From positions 1-57,350 of the forward strand of contig CAYXVG010000046.1 in assembly GCA_964468205.1 (NCBI GenBank): 57,350 bases of DNA, read 5' to 3'. A program made the position numbers and the translations under genes. Position 1 is the first letter of the stretch, and each line of letters starts with the position of its first letter. This stretch comes from CAWELS01 sp964468205. GTDB lineage: Bacteria > Acidobacteriota > Terriglobia > Bryobacterales > Bryobacteraceae. Positions 41,466 to 50,238 of the stretch are shown here, one piece after another. The notes under the pieces were generated by a model, which did not search any database, had not been told where the DNA came from, and saw only the letters and a list, made by a program, of their open reading frames with translations.

Positions 41466-42068
41466 ATGCCCAAAGTTCTGATCGTCATCGGTGATGCTGC
41501 TGAAGCGCTCGATACCCTATACCCGCTATTCCGAATCAAAGAGGAGGGCTACGAGGCTGTTGTAGCGGGGCCAGAGAAGAGGATCTACCCGTTAGTGATG
41601 CATGAGGTGCCGCCAGGATGGGATATCACCAGGGAGTCGCCCAGCTACCACTTGTCGGCGGATATCGCGTTCAAGGATGTTGATCCCGATGAGTATAGCG
41701 GGCTGTTCCTGACTGGCGGCCGGGCGCCGGAGTACATCCGTTACGATCCGGACTTAATGAGAATCGTCGGAAGATTCTTTGATTTACGCAAACCAGTAGC
41801 GACCACATGTCACGGTGTGGAGGTAATCGCGAAGGCCGACTTGATTCGCGGTAGGCGTCTGGCGACCGTGGAGAAATGCAGGTTTGACATCGAAGTTTGC
41901 GGCGCTACGTACGTAGATGAAGGTTGCGTGCGGGATGGTCATCTGGTGAGCGGAAGGACATGGCACGATCAGCACCTGTACATGCGAGAGTTCATGAAGA
42001 TGCTGTCCGAAGCTTCCGAGGGCGTGCTCGTTGGCGAAGGCAAGGGTTTACAGCCGACAACCGGGTAG
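41466..42068 (+). CDS. DJ-1/PfpI-family protein
   Basis: A 200-residue cytoplasmic protein with a strong ribosome site (AAGGAG). The fold is that of the DJ-1/PfpI (class I glutamine amidotransferase-like) family. The start MPKVLIVIGDAAEAL, the segment GLFLTGGRAPEY, and the nucleophile elbow VATTCHGVEV with Cys115-His116 are clear. Members act as glyoxalases, proteases or protein repair enzymes. It is the first gene of the operator-controlled operon, followed 28 bases later by a Gfo/Idh enzyme. Its role in sugar breakdown may be detoxifying reactive keto-aldehydes made by the pathway, which is inference. Confidence 0.9.
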   Translation: MPKVLIVIGDAAEALDTLYPLFRIKEEGYEAVVAGPEKRIYPLVMHEVPPGWDITRESPSYHLSADIAFKDVDPDEYSGLFLTGGRAPEYIRYDPDLMRIVGRFFDLRKPVATTCHGVEVIAKADLIRGRRLATVEKCRFDIEVCGATYVDEGCVRDGHLVSGRTWHDQHLYMREFMKMLSEASEGVLVGEGKGLQPTTG

Positions 42069-42095
42069 AATGGCTGCACAGCGGGAGAGGTAAAG

Positions 42096-43361
42096 ATGAA
42101 TCGACGTTACTTCCTGAGAACAACCGCGGCGTTAGCCGCTGTTGGCAGAGTCTCGGCACACGACAAAGTCGTTATCGGAATCATGGGGGTCCGTGGCCGG
42201 GGGCGCTATCTGATCAATCAGTTTGGGCCGATGCCGGATGTGGAGATCGCCTACTTGTGCGACGTGGACCAGCGCTTGGTGGAACGGGCGATGAAGACAG
42301 TCGAAAGCCACGGCGGGGCGCGTCCGAGGTTCGTGGGAGACGTGCGGCGCATGCTGGATGACGGCAATGTCGACGCGGTCGTGATAGCCACACCAAATCA
42401 CTGGCACGCGCCGGCGACGATTCTGGCCTGTGACGCGGGCAAGGATGTTTATGTGGAAAAGCCAATTTCCCACAACATCCGGGAAGGCCGCCTAATGATT
42501 GAGGCGGCCCAACGCACCGGCAGCGTGGTGCAGGCCGGAACGCAGGCGCGGAGCCGTCCGTGCATCATACGGGCGATGGAATACGTGCATTCCGGAAAAC
42601 TTGGTAAAGTTCTAGCGGCGAAGGCCTGGAACGTGCAGATGCGAAAGAGTATCGGGCACATGTCAGACGCGGAACCGCCAAAAGGACTTGACTGGGACGG
42701 TTACATCGGACCGGCCCCATGGATACCCTTCCGTGAGAACCGCCTTCACTACAATTGGCACTGGAACTGGAACTTTGGAAGCGGCGATGTTGGCAACGAC
42801 GGTATTCACCAACTGGATATGGCCCGGTGGGCTCTTCAGGTCGATTGCCCGACAACGGTCACCGGAATGGGCCGAAAAATGTATTTCGACGACGATCAAG
42901 AGACGCCAGACACCGTCAACGTGACGTTCGACTATGGCGACAAGATCATGCTTTTTGAGATGCGTGACTGGAACCCGTACAAGATGGACGGCATTGAAAA
43001 CGGGGTCGCGGTCTACGGGACAGAAGGCATGATGCACATCGGTGAACTGGCGCCGGGTGTCTGGGGTTTCCGCGTCTATGACCGGAAAGGCGAAGTCGCA
43101 CTGGTGGACGACGCCAACGAGCACGACACCCACGCTCGTGATTTCATCGACTGTGTGAGAAACCGATCCACGACGCGGGGAGACCTGAAAGCGGGCCACC
43201 TCTCGACGATTCACGCGCATCTGGCGAACATTGTTGCCCGCTCGGGATGCGGAGAGTTGAAATTCGACCCACAAACCGAGAAGTTCAAAAGCAATCCAAA
43301 GGCGAATGAGTATGTTGGGCGGCGATACCGAAAGCATTGGGCAACGCCGAAAGGAGTCTGA
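42096..43361 (+). CDS. Tat-exported Gfo/Idh/MocA-family oxidoreductase
   Basis: A 421-residue NAD(P)-dependent dehydrogenase with a twin-arginine leader (MNRRYFLRTTAALAAV). A Rossmann start (VVIGIMGVRGRGRYL) is followed by VVIATPNHWHAPA and the catalytic EKP (Glu121-Lys122-Pro123 in DVYVEKPISHN). The second domain contains GNDGIHQLDMARW with a His that lies in the active site of relatives. The family oxidises sugars, sugar acids or inositols, or acts as a glycosidase-like retro-oxidase. Periplasmic location with bound NAD is inferred from the leader. Second gene of the operon; GAGAGG precedes the ATG. Confidence 0.9.
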   Translation: MNRRYFLRTTAALAAVGRVSAHDKVVIGIMGVRGRGRYLINQFGPMPDVEIAYLCDVDQRLVERAMKTVESHGGARPRFVGDVRRMLDDGNVDAVVIATPNHWHAPATILACDAGKDVYVEKPISHNIREGRLMIEAAQRTGSVVQAGTQARSRPCIIRAMEYVHSGKLGKVLAAKAWNVQMRKSIGHMSDAEPPKGLDWDGYIGPAPWIPFRENRLHYNWHWNWNFGSGDVGNDGIHQLDMARWALQVDCPTTVTGMGRKMYFDDDQETPDTVNVTFDYGDKIMLFEMRDWNPYKMDGIENGVAVYGTEGMMHIGELAPGVWGFRVYDRKGEVALVDDANEHDTHARDFIDCVRNRSTTRGDLKAGHLSTIHAHLANIVARSGCGELKFDPQTEKFKSNPKANEYVGRRYRKHWATPKGV

Positions 43362-43365
43362 CGCC

Positions 43366-44337
43366 GTGGAGTGCTGGCAACACAATACCAATCCGGCATC
43401 GAGCCGGCGCTGTTTTCTGCGTGGTGTCACCGGGGTGTCCGCGCTATCGGCGGCTTCCGCGCTGCCGTCGTCTTCGGGTAATGGAATCGGTTTTGGATAC
43501 AGCACGTACGGCATGAGATCCCTCGATGTGGGCCGCGCCATCGACACTTGCTCACGTATCGGCTACGACGGCGTGGAATTGTGCCTGATTCAAGGATGGC
43601 CAACTGACGCCGAGGTCTTTGGCCGGGAGCGAAGGAAGGAATTAAGGCGGCGGTTGCTGGACCGCGGGCTGGCAGTACCGGCATTGCTCGAAGCACTACC
43701 GTTCCTTCGCGGCCTCGAACGAGACACAAGTGCCCTCCGAGAGAGGTTGAAGCGCGCTATTGAATTCGCTAACGATATTGCCTTGGGCCGTCCACCGTTG
43801 GTGCAAAGCGTGATTGGAGGAAGATCCGCACAGTGGGAGTCAGTGAAGGAACACGCCGTTGACGAACTGCGGTGGTGGGCAGAGGCCGGAGAACGCGCAA
43901 GGACAGTCATCTGTTTCAAGCCTCATGCCGGCCACACCGTGGACACTCCAGCAAAGGCTCTCTGGCTTCATGACCGGGTTGAAAGCCCCTGGTTGCAGTG
44001 CGTATATGACTACAGCCACTTCTATCTGCAAGGACTCTCTGTCGGCGAAAGTCTCGAACCACTGCTGCCCATCACACCCTACATTCAGGTGAAAGACAGC
44101 CGGGGAACACCGGAGAAACACGAGTACTTGTTACCCGGAGACGGCCCCACAGACTATCTTGAGTTGTTCTCGATATTGAAGAGCGAAGGCTTCCACGGAT
44201 TCGTCAACGTTGAAGTAAGTGGACAGATCCACCGCAAGCCGGGCTACGATCCCATTGGTACCGCTGAGCTATGCTACAAAAGACTTGCTCCACTGTTCAA
44301 GAAAGCCAGGATCACGCGTCCGGCCCGTCCGGCATGA
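43366..44337 (+). CDS. Tat-exported sugar phosphate isomerase/epimerase-like protein
   Basis: A 323-residue TIM barrel. The start is best at GTG 43366: AAGGAG lies nine bases upstream, right at the end of the Gfo/Idh gene, and an ATG 60 bases earlier would overlap that gene by 56 bases. A twin-arginine leader follows (SSRRCFLRGVTGVSALSAAS). Metal and active-site residues appear in GYDGVELCLIQ (Glu), CVYDYSHFYLQG (Asp, His) and FVNVEVSGQ (Glu). Members isomerise or epimerise sugars or keto-inositols. The stop overlaps the ATG of the transporter gene (ATGA), so they are coupled. Confidence 0.85.
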   Translation: MECWQHNTNPASSRRCFLRGVTGVSALSAASALPSSSGNGIGFGYSTYGMRSLDVGRAIDTCSRIGYDGVELCLIQGWPTDAEVFGRERRKELRRRLLDRGLAVPALLEALPFLRGLERDTSALRERLKRAIEFANDIALGRPPLVQSVIGGRSAQWESVKEHAVDELRWWAEAGERARTVICFKPHAGHTVDTPAKALWLHDRVESPWLQCVYDYSHFYLQGLSVGESLEPLLPITPYIQVKDSRGTPEKHEYLLPGDGPTDYLELFSILKSEGFHGFVNVEVSGQIHRKPGYDPIGTAELCYKRLAPLFKKARITRPARPA

Positions 44338-45551
44338 ATCGCCGCCACTTCTACGGGTGGTACGTGGCCGCCGCCGCGTTCTTCACTTTGATGCTCACTG
44401 TCGGCATCCCGTTTTATGGCCTTCCGTTCTTCTACGACTATTTCATTGACGAATTCGGCTGGACAAGGGCCCAAACCACGGGCGGCTTGGCGCTCGGCAC
44501 GATTCTGATTCAGCCTATTGGGGGGCTGCTGATCTACCGCTTCAGCGCGCGAAAACTGATCCTGTTCGGCGGTGGTATGCTTCTTCTGGCGCTGAGTGGC
44601 TTTGGCTTGGGAACTGGAAGTCTGCTGATTTACTACCTGACTTGGTGTGTGTTCATGACGGGCTACGTGTATTCCGGTCCAATTCCGCACCAAGTGATTC
44701 TCGCTCAGTGGTTTCGGAGAAACCGAGGCCTGGCGATGGGCTTGGCCTACCTGGGTCTCGGTCTTGGCGGCGCGATTTCGCAGAAGTTTGTCGCCCTTCC
44801 CCTGATTCAGGGTTTCGGCTGGCGAATGGCGCTTGTCATCATGGGATGCTCGATGTTCCTTCTGGTGCCTCTGCTGCTGTTCGTGATTCGTGACCGGCCG
44901 TCGGACAAAGGGCTTCTGCCTGATGGAGACACTGCCCCATCATTAGAGTCCTCGGCGAAGTCTTGCGATTTCAAGCATCTGCTGCGACAACGGACTTTTT
45001 GGTTGTTAGCCTTCGGAAGCTTCTGCAGCATTGGAGCGATTGGCTCGGTCAACCAGCATATGAAACTGCTATTTCGGGACAAGGGCTTGTCGGAGTCAAC
45101 GGTGGCCGACACTACCTTCGCGATACTGATTTCCAGCCTGGCGGGCCGCGTGGTCATGGGCTGGCTCGCTGACAGGACTAACAAGAAGTATGTGATGATC
45201 GCTGCCTACGTCTTTGTGGCGGCGCCAATTCCGTTGCTCTATGTTATCGACCAGCCGCACATGCCCGTGCTCTTCGCCGTCGTATTTGGTTTCGGGCTGG
45301 GCGCGGACTACATGCTGATTCCTCTGATGGCTGCTCAGTACTTTGGAGCGAACTCGCTGGCGCGGGCGATGGGGGTGATCCTTCCAGCAGATTCTATTGG
45401 CCAGACGTGCTTCCCGTTCTTGCTGGGGATGGCATATGACGGATTTGGCAACTATCAGGTGGGACTGGCCGGGGTCGTGACGCTGGCCTTTCTCGGAGCC
45501 TTGGCCATCTCGCTACTGCCAAATCCCAAACTGGCCGAACGCGAAGTCTGA
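44334..45551 (+). CDS. MFS transporter (monocarboxylate/OFA-like)
   Basis: A 405-residue transporter. The ATG at 44334 overlaps the stop of the isomerase gene (ATGA); the longer frame would start inside it. About 12 hydrophobic helices are visible, in two halves joined by a loop around residues 190-215 (RDRPSDKGLLPDGD). MFS signatures appear as GLAMGLAYLGLGLGGA and SLAGRVVMGWLADRTNKKY. The overall pattern is close to oxalate/formate-type and monocarboxylate transporters, so a sugar acid is the likely cargo. It is the last gene of the operon, with 15 bases to the convergent lacI gene. Confidence 0.87.
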   Translation: MNRRHFYGWYVAAAAFFTLMLTVGIPFYGLPFFYDYFIDEFGWTRAQTTGGLALGTILIQPIGGLLIYRFSARKLILFGGGMLLLALSGFGLGTGSLLIYYLTWCVFMTGYVYSGPIPHQVILAQWFRRNRGLAMGLAYLGLGLGGAISQKFVALPLIQGFGWRMALVIMGCSMFLLVPLLLFVIRDRPSDKGLLPDGDTAPSLESSAKSCDFKHLLRQRTFWLLAFGSFCSIGAIGSVNQHMKLLFRDKGLSESTVADTTFAILISSLAGRVVMGWLADRTNKKYVMIAAYVFVAAPIPLLYVIDQPHMPVLFAVVFGFGLGADYMLIPLMAAQYFGANSLARAMGVILPADSIGQTCFPFLLGMAYDGFGNYQVGLAGVVTLAFLGALAISLLPNPKLAEREV

Positions 45552-45566
45552 GAACCGCGGGAGTTT

Positions 45567-46556
45567 TCAATCTCGGATTTTGAGCTTCGGATCGAGAAGA
45601 ATCATCTCGTGCTTCCGATTGGGGTAACGGAGCCGTTTCAGAAGGAGTTCCGCGGATTTTGTCCCCAGGTCATAGCTCGGCTGAATGACGGCGGAAATGG
45701 CCGGCTGGATTACATCCAACCATTCGGCATCGTCGGAACTCATCACTTCCATGTCGTCCGGAACCCGAAGCCCGCTCTCTTTGAGGGTCCGCAGGATACC
45801 GGACGTGTGAGTGAGGTTGTCCGCGAAAATAGCTGTTGGCCGATCCTTCAGCTTCAGAAACTGCGCCGCCGCGGAGCAGCCAGTTTCCGAGGAAAACCTT
45901 CCCACGGCCACACAAGAGTCATCGGACGCCAGCCCATGTTCTGCCAGGGCCTTGCGCCAGCCCTCAACGCGGAACTTGGCAACTGACATGGACGATTTCA
46001 CAGTGGTAAGTCCGATTCGGCGATGTCCTTTCGCAATCAGGTGGCTCACGGCCAGGTAGGTGCCTTTGGCAATGTCAGTGGCCACTACGTCCGCTGCGGT
46101 GTCCTCCGGGATGCGGCCAACAAACACGATGGGCTTCTTGTCTTGAAGTATGCGCCGCAGCGCAGCGTCCTCGCCCGGAGCCTGAAACAACAGGAATCCG
46201 TCCACCAGGCGGGCCCGAAAAGCTTCGAGATACCGCGATTGCTCCTCCACTTGGTTGTAGGTATGGCCCAACAGAAGGGCGAAACCCTTCTTGCGTAGAA
46301 CGTCCTCCACGCCCCGCACAACTTGCCCGAAAAATGGGTCCGGGCCGCCAGATCCCGGAATGAGCATCCCAACGCTGCGGGAAGAGCGAGTCTGCAGACT
46401 GCGGGCCATGTGGTTGATGGTGTAGTCCAACTCCCTTACGGCCTCTTGCACTTTCTTCTTGAGCGCAGGACTCACGTACGCTGTCTTGTTCAGCACTGCC
46501 GAGACGGTAGCGGTCGATACACCGGCACGTTTCGCTACATCGTAAATGGTCGCCAC
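45567..46556 (-). CDS. LacI-family transcriptional regulator
   Basis: A 329-residue repressor-type protein. The helix-turn-helix is at residues 2-25 (TIYDVAKRAGVSTATVSAVL), with the hinge helix NHMARSLQT that inserts in the operator centre. The effector domain starts near SVGMLIPGSGGPD and ends with DLGTKSAELLLKRL, the typical periplasmic-binding-like fold. Its gene lies between the two units it likely controls, and its own upstream region also carries the shared palindrome, pointing to autoregulation. The effector is probably a sugar or sugar acid from the sulfated glycan. Confidence 0.93.
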   Translation of the reverse strand: MATIYDVAKRAGVSTATVSAVLNKTAYVSPALKKKVQEAVRELDYTINHMARSLQTRSSRSVGMLIPGSGGPDPFFGQVVRGVEDVLRKKGFALLLGHTYNQVEEQSRYLEAFRARLVDGFLLFQAPGEDAALRRILQDKKPIVFVGRIPEDTAADVVATDIAKGTYLAVSHLIAKGHRRIGLTTVKSSMSVAKFRVEGWRKALAEHGLASDDSCVAVGRFSSETGCSAAAQFLKLKDRPTAIFADNLTHTSGILRTLKESGLRVPDDMEVMSSDDAEWLDVIQPAISAVIQPSYDLGTKSAELLLKRLRYPNRKHEMILLDPKLKIRD

Positions 46557-46593
46557 ATACCAATACTAGCTCTCTCAATGATCCTTTGTCTAA

Positions 46594-46609
46594 GTGCTTA
46601 GCTAATCAG
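46594..46609 (-). promoter_or_regulatory. LacI-type operator, site 2 (upstream of lacI)
   Basis: GTGCTTAGCTAATCAG contains TTAGCTAA at 46598-46605. It lies 38 bases upstream of the lacI start codon on the minus strand. It shares TTAGCTAATCA with site 1. Confidence 0.6.
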
Positions 46610-46784
46610 CAAGCGGATAGACCGCGGCGCGGCTAGTGTAATCCTGCCTGACACGCCGCCGGGAGCGGAAGCGCTGAACGCACCAAGGCGACCAGACGCA
46701 GGGCGAAACTCAACATCGAGCCACGATCAGAGCCCGCGTGGCCATCCCAGCAGCAAGAAAACTGTAAAAAGCGACCCGAACCTA

Positions 46785-46813
46785 TTGACACCGACATCAG
46801 GATCAAGTAATAT
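46785..46813 (+). promoter_or_regulatory. Predicted strong promoter of the TonB receptor-sulfatase unit
   Basis: TTGACA at 46785-46790, a 17-base spacer, and TAATAT at 46808-46813: a near-consensus sigma-70-type promoter. The operator palindrome starts eight bases further on, over the expected start of transcription. The remaining part of the 304-base gap 46557-46860 holds only site 2 and no gene. Confidence 0.7.
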
Positions 46814-46817
46814 CGAA

Positions 46818-46833
46818 CCGTTTAGCTAAGCGA
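46818..46833 (+). promoter_or_regulatory. LacI-type operator, site 3 (upstream of TonB receptor)
   Basis: CCGTTTAGCTAAGCGA, with the core TTAGCTAA at 46822-46829. CGTTTAG-CTAAGCG is a near-perfect 14-base palindrome. It would overlap the transcription start of the receptor gene, which is a classic place for a LacI-type repressor. Confidence 0.68.
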
Positions 46834-46860
46834 ATCACTAACGTCAGATTGGGGTTCATT

Positions 46861-49800
46861 ATGAGAGTTGCCAATTGCACAGAACAGAGGATCAGTTGGA
46901 TGAGCAGGTCCAACGGGCCGATTACCGGGTATCGGAAGATGCTGTTGATTCTAACCCTTGCGGCGCTTCTCGCCGCTCCACTCCTCGGCCAAAGCCAACT
47001 TGCCTCCATTACTGGAATCGTCACCGATACTAGTGGCGCCGTGATTCCCGGTGTCACGGTTAAGGTCGACAATGCCGATACTGGCGAGAGTTGGACCTCG
47101 GAAACCAACCCGACTGGACTGTACACGATTCTGGCCATTAAACCCGGCCCATACCGGCTTAGCGCCGATTCGGAGGGATTCAAGGGTTTTCGGCAGACAG
47201 GCATCGTGCTCGAAACCGGAAGGCAGGCGCGGTTGGACATTGAGATGGAGGTTGGGTCGGTCACCGACAGCGTGACAGTGGAGGCCGCGGTCCCGTTGTT
47301 GAAATCTGAATCGGCCGCGATCGGTATGGTTGTTGACAACCAGACAATTACCAACATGCCGCTGATCAATCGGCGGGCGATGCAATTGATCAGGCTAAGC
47401 AGCAATGTCGTATCAAGCGACACAGACAAGGGACGGGCGTCGATCGCTGGTGGCCGCGGTTCCGAGAACAACTGGCTTGTCGATGGCGGAACCGTCCAGA
47501 ACGTCTCCGTGGACACACCGGAGCCGTTCTTCGATCCCCCGATCGAGTCGTTGCAGGAGTTCAATATGTCGACAAGCAACTACGCGGCCGAGTTGGGACG
47601 CACCGGAGGCGCGGTTATTCAGCTCACCACGCGATCTGGAACGAACAGTTTCCACGGCTCCGGCTATTACTACGTTCGCAACGACGCCTTCGACGCCCGG
47701 ACGTTCTTTGCGAACGAGAAGGAGAAGTTGCGCTACCATCTCTTCGGAGTGAGCCTGGGCGGGCCGATCGTCAAGAACAAGACACACTTCTTCTTCAACT
47801 ATGAAGGGCTCAGGAACAAGGTCGGCAGAACGAGAATACAAAGCGTTCCCACGCGGGCGGAAACACTGGGGAACTTCTCCGCGAACAGTGGCGCGGTTCT
47901 GGATCCACTCACGGGCCAACCGTTTCCCGGCAATGTGATTCCGTCCAACCGTCTCGATCCTGTCGGCGCGGCGCTAGGGGCGCTATATCCGGAGCCAAAC
48001 GTCCCCAACCGCCCTTCTCGAAGCAACAACTACCGGGCGGAGCAGATCACCGACCAGCCCTCGGACAATTTCGTGGCGCGGGTAGACCATGTCTTTGGCG
48101 AGAAGGACCGCCTGTATGGACGTTTTCTTGGCACTGACGCCCATAATGACCGCGGCCCGATATTCCCGACTCCCGGGATCGACTCCTTCAATCAGTTTGT
48201 GGACGGCCCGCGGTATGCCAACCTGTCCGGTACCTGGTTCCGCAACCTGACCTCAACATTCTTCAATGAATTCCGGATGAGCTACGTGAACCGGGCGGCC
48301 CCGCAATGGCACCAGGGACTCGACTCGGGGATGGTGGATGAAATCGGCCTGCAGGGCACGAATCCCCGCCTGTTTCCACGCGTGAACGTGACTGGTCTAA
48401 CCAGGTTCGGAAACGGAAACAGACAGCTGAGAATTCAGGATCCGATCAGAAGCTGGGTTTTTCAGAACAACACCACCAAGATTCACGGGAACCACACGAT
48501 TAAGTTCGGTTTTCAGTACCAGATTGACCGAAACGACGACGTGTTCCAAGGGACCGGTGGCGGCTCATTCTCGTTCAACAACGTAGCGACGAAAGACGCG
48601 CTCGCCTCGCTTCTGCTGGGCTGGGCGACGAACGGCTCAAGACAGGAAACACCTCTGATCCGCAGCCGCGCGGACTACTATGCCGCTTTCATTCAGGACG
48701 ATTGGAAGATCACGCCGAAGTTCACGTTGAACATCGGACTGCGGTGGGACATTGACCAGCCCCGATGGGAGGCCATCGACAACAGGCAGAACTCCTTTGA
48801 CCGAAATATGATCAATCCGGTATCCGGCACTCCGGGCGCCGTTCGATTCTCGGGGCGCGATGGCGAAGGCAAGTATGCGCACAATTGGGACCTGAACAAC
48901 TTCGGCCCCCGAATCGGGTTCGCCTGGCGGATCACGGACAAATGGGTGGTTCGCGGAGGCGGGGCGGTATCGTACGTTGGCGCCTACAACAATAACGTCG
49001 CGTTCGATCCTTCGCTTGGGTTTGGTATCAAGGGCAACTTCGTGTCGCCGGACAATGGAAAGACACCTGCGTTCCTGTTGCGGGATGGGCTTCCGGCGAT
49101 TAGTGCTCCTTCCGAATCCGAACTGACTCCCGGTTTTGGCGCGGTCGCGGTGGGTGAGAAGCCGACGACGTCGGTTCTCTTTCTCGAGAACGGTGACCGG
49201 CCAAACGGGTACTCCGAAATGTTCAGTCTGAGTGTCCAGCGCCAACTCGGTTCCACGATGCTAATGGAGGCCGGCTACCAAGGCAGATTGTCGCACAAGA
49301 TTGCCGGGCCCAGCCCGCTGACAATCAACCAGGTGCGGCCGGAACTGATGGGACCCGGGAATGCCCAGATCAACCGCCCCTTCCCGCAGTTCAGTGGCGT
49401 CTCGGTGATGATTCCCGGGATCGGGAACTCGAACTATCACGCGCTGAATCTGTCTTTCGAGAAGCGCTACTCAGGCGGACTGCATTTCAGGGCCGGATAC
49501 ACGTGGTCGAAGTTCATCGATGACATTGAGGCTCGGAGGGAACTCGGAGGAGGCGCCAACGGTTTCGTGAACGTCTATGACCGCGCTGCCGACCGGGGGC
49601 CTTCGGGCAATGACGTGAAGCACCGATTTGTGTGGAGTTCCGTCTATGAGCTTCCGATTGGCGCCGGGAAGGCGGTTAGCATCGGCAACCCGGTTCTGAA
49701 CACCATCATTGGAGGATGGTCACTGGCGTATATCGTTGATTTGAGAACAGGCGTGCCGTATGGTGTCATCGAACAGACCAACCGGACCAACGCTTTCTCC

Positions 49801-50172
49801 CCAGGGCAGCGGCCCAACGTGGTCGGTGATCCCAAGATTAGCGGAGATCGCCCGCGCGCCGAGCAGATTGCCATGTGGTTTGACACGAGCGCATTTGCCC
49901 AGCCGGACCAGTACACCTTTGGGAATGCCGGGCGGGCCGCCGGATATGGCCCGGGTGCCATCGGAATGGACCTGTCGGTCCTGAAAGACTTCAAGTTCGC
50001 GGAGCGTCATAGCCTGCAATTCCGGGTGGAAATGCTGAACTTCATCAACAACCCAAATTTCAACCTGCCGAACACGAGCCGGGGAAATAGGAACTTCGGG
50101 CAGATCAATGCGTTAGCGCCGGGGGGCAATCAGGCCCGCATTATCCAATTCGGTCTTCACTACAAGTTCTGA
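46861..50172 (+). CDS. TonB-dependent receptor, Oar-like, full length
   Basis: A 1103-residue outer-membrane receptor (the ATG at 46861 gives a long leader; ATG 46939 starts the bare signal MLLILTLAALLAAPLLG). An N-terminal carboxypeptidase-like beta-sandwich comes first (about 45-135, ASITGIVTDTSGAVIPGV). The plug follows, with RGSENNWLVDGGTVQNV and GAVIQLTTRSGTNSFHGS. The barrel has repeated aromatic strand motifs and closes with IIQFGLHYKF. It imports large ligands with TonB energy. It heads the operator-controlled unit with two sulfatases, so the ligand is probably a sulfated oligosaccharide. Confidence 0.93.
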   Translation: MRVANCTEQRISWMSRSNGPITGYRKMLLILTLAALLAAPLLGQSQLASITGIVTDTSGAVIPGVTVKVDNADTGESWTSETNPTGLYTILAIKPGPYRLSADSEGFKGFRQTGIVLETGRQARLDIEMEVGSVTDSVTVEAAVPLLKSESAAIGMVVDNQTITNMPLINRRAMQLIRLSSNVVSSDTDKGRASIAGGRGSENNWLVDGGTVQNVSVDTPEPFFDPPIESLQEFNMSTSNYAAELGRTGGAVIQLTTRSGTNSFHGSGYYYVRNDAFDARTFFANEKEKLRYHLFGVSLGGPIVKNKTHFFFNYEGLRNKVGRTRIQSVPTRAETLGNFSANSGAVLDPLTGQPFPGNVIPSNRLDPVGAALGALYPEPNVPNRPSRSNNYRAEQITDQPSDNFVARVDHVFGEKDRLYGRFLGTDAHNDRGPIFPTPGIDSFNQFVDGPRYANLSGTWFRNLTSTFFNEFRMSYVNRAAPQWHQGLDSGMVDEIGLQGTNPRLFPRVNVTGLTRFGNGNRQLRIQDPIRSWVFQNNTTKIHGNHTIKFGFQYQIDRNDDVFQGTGGGSFSFNNVATKDALASLLLGWATNGSRQETPLIRSRADYYAAFIQDDWKITPKFTLNIGLRWDIDQPRWEAIDNRQNSFDRNMINPVSGTPGAVRFSGRDGEGKYAHNWDLNNFGPRIGFAWRITDKWVVRGGGAVSYVGAYNNNVAFDPSLGFGIKGNFVSPDNGKTPAFLLRDGLPAISAPSESELTPGFGAVAVGEKPTTSVLFLENGDRPNGYSEMFSLSVQRQLGSTMLMEAGYQGRLSHKIAGPSPLTINQVRPELMGPGNAQINRPFPQFSGVSVMIPGIGNSNYHALNLSFEKRYSGGLHFRAGYTWSKFIDDIEARRELGGGANGFVNVYDRAADRGPSGNDVKHRFVWSSVYELPIGAGKAVSIGNPVLNTIIGGWSLAYIVDLRTGVPYGVIEQTNRTNAFSPGQRPNVVGDPKISGDRPRAEQIAMWFDTSAFAQPDQYTFGNAGRAAGYGPGAIGMDLSVLKDFKFAERHSLQFRVEMLNFINNPNFNLPNTSRGNRNFGQINALAPGGNQARIIQFGLHYKF

Positions 50173-50189
50173 ACACGCAGAACCACCTT

Positions 50190-50220
50190 GATGGGAGGGC
50201 ATCGTCCCTCCCATCATTTT
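50190..50220 (+). terminator. Hairpin with short T-tract between receptor and sulfatase genes
   Basis: GATGGGAGGG (50190-50199) pairs perfectly with CCCTCCCATC (50206-50215) around a 6-base loop, followed by ATTTT. It lies 17 bases after the receptor stop codon and before the sulfatase start at 50239. It probably works as a partial terminator or mRNA-end stabiliser that keeps the receptor transcript more abundant than the sulfatase part. Confidence 0.75.
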
Positions 50221-50238
50221 CGATATGCGAACACCGAG

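Noticed and set aside
43306..43365. ATG start of the isomerase gene overlapping Gfo/Idh by 56 bases
   Set aside because: No ribosome site precedes it, while AAGGAG stands nine bases before GTG 43366.
50188..50238. Upstream start for the fourth sulfatase
   Set aside because: The extra residues are encoded by the terminator-like hairpin; the ATG at 50239 begins a proper export signal.
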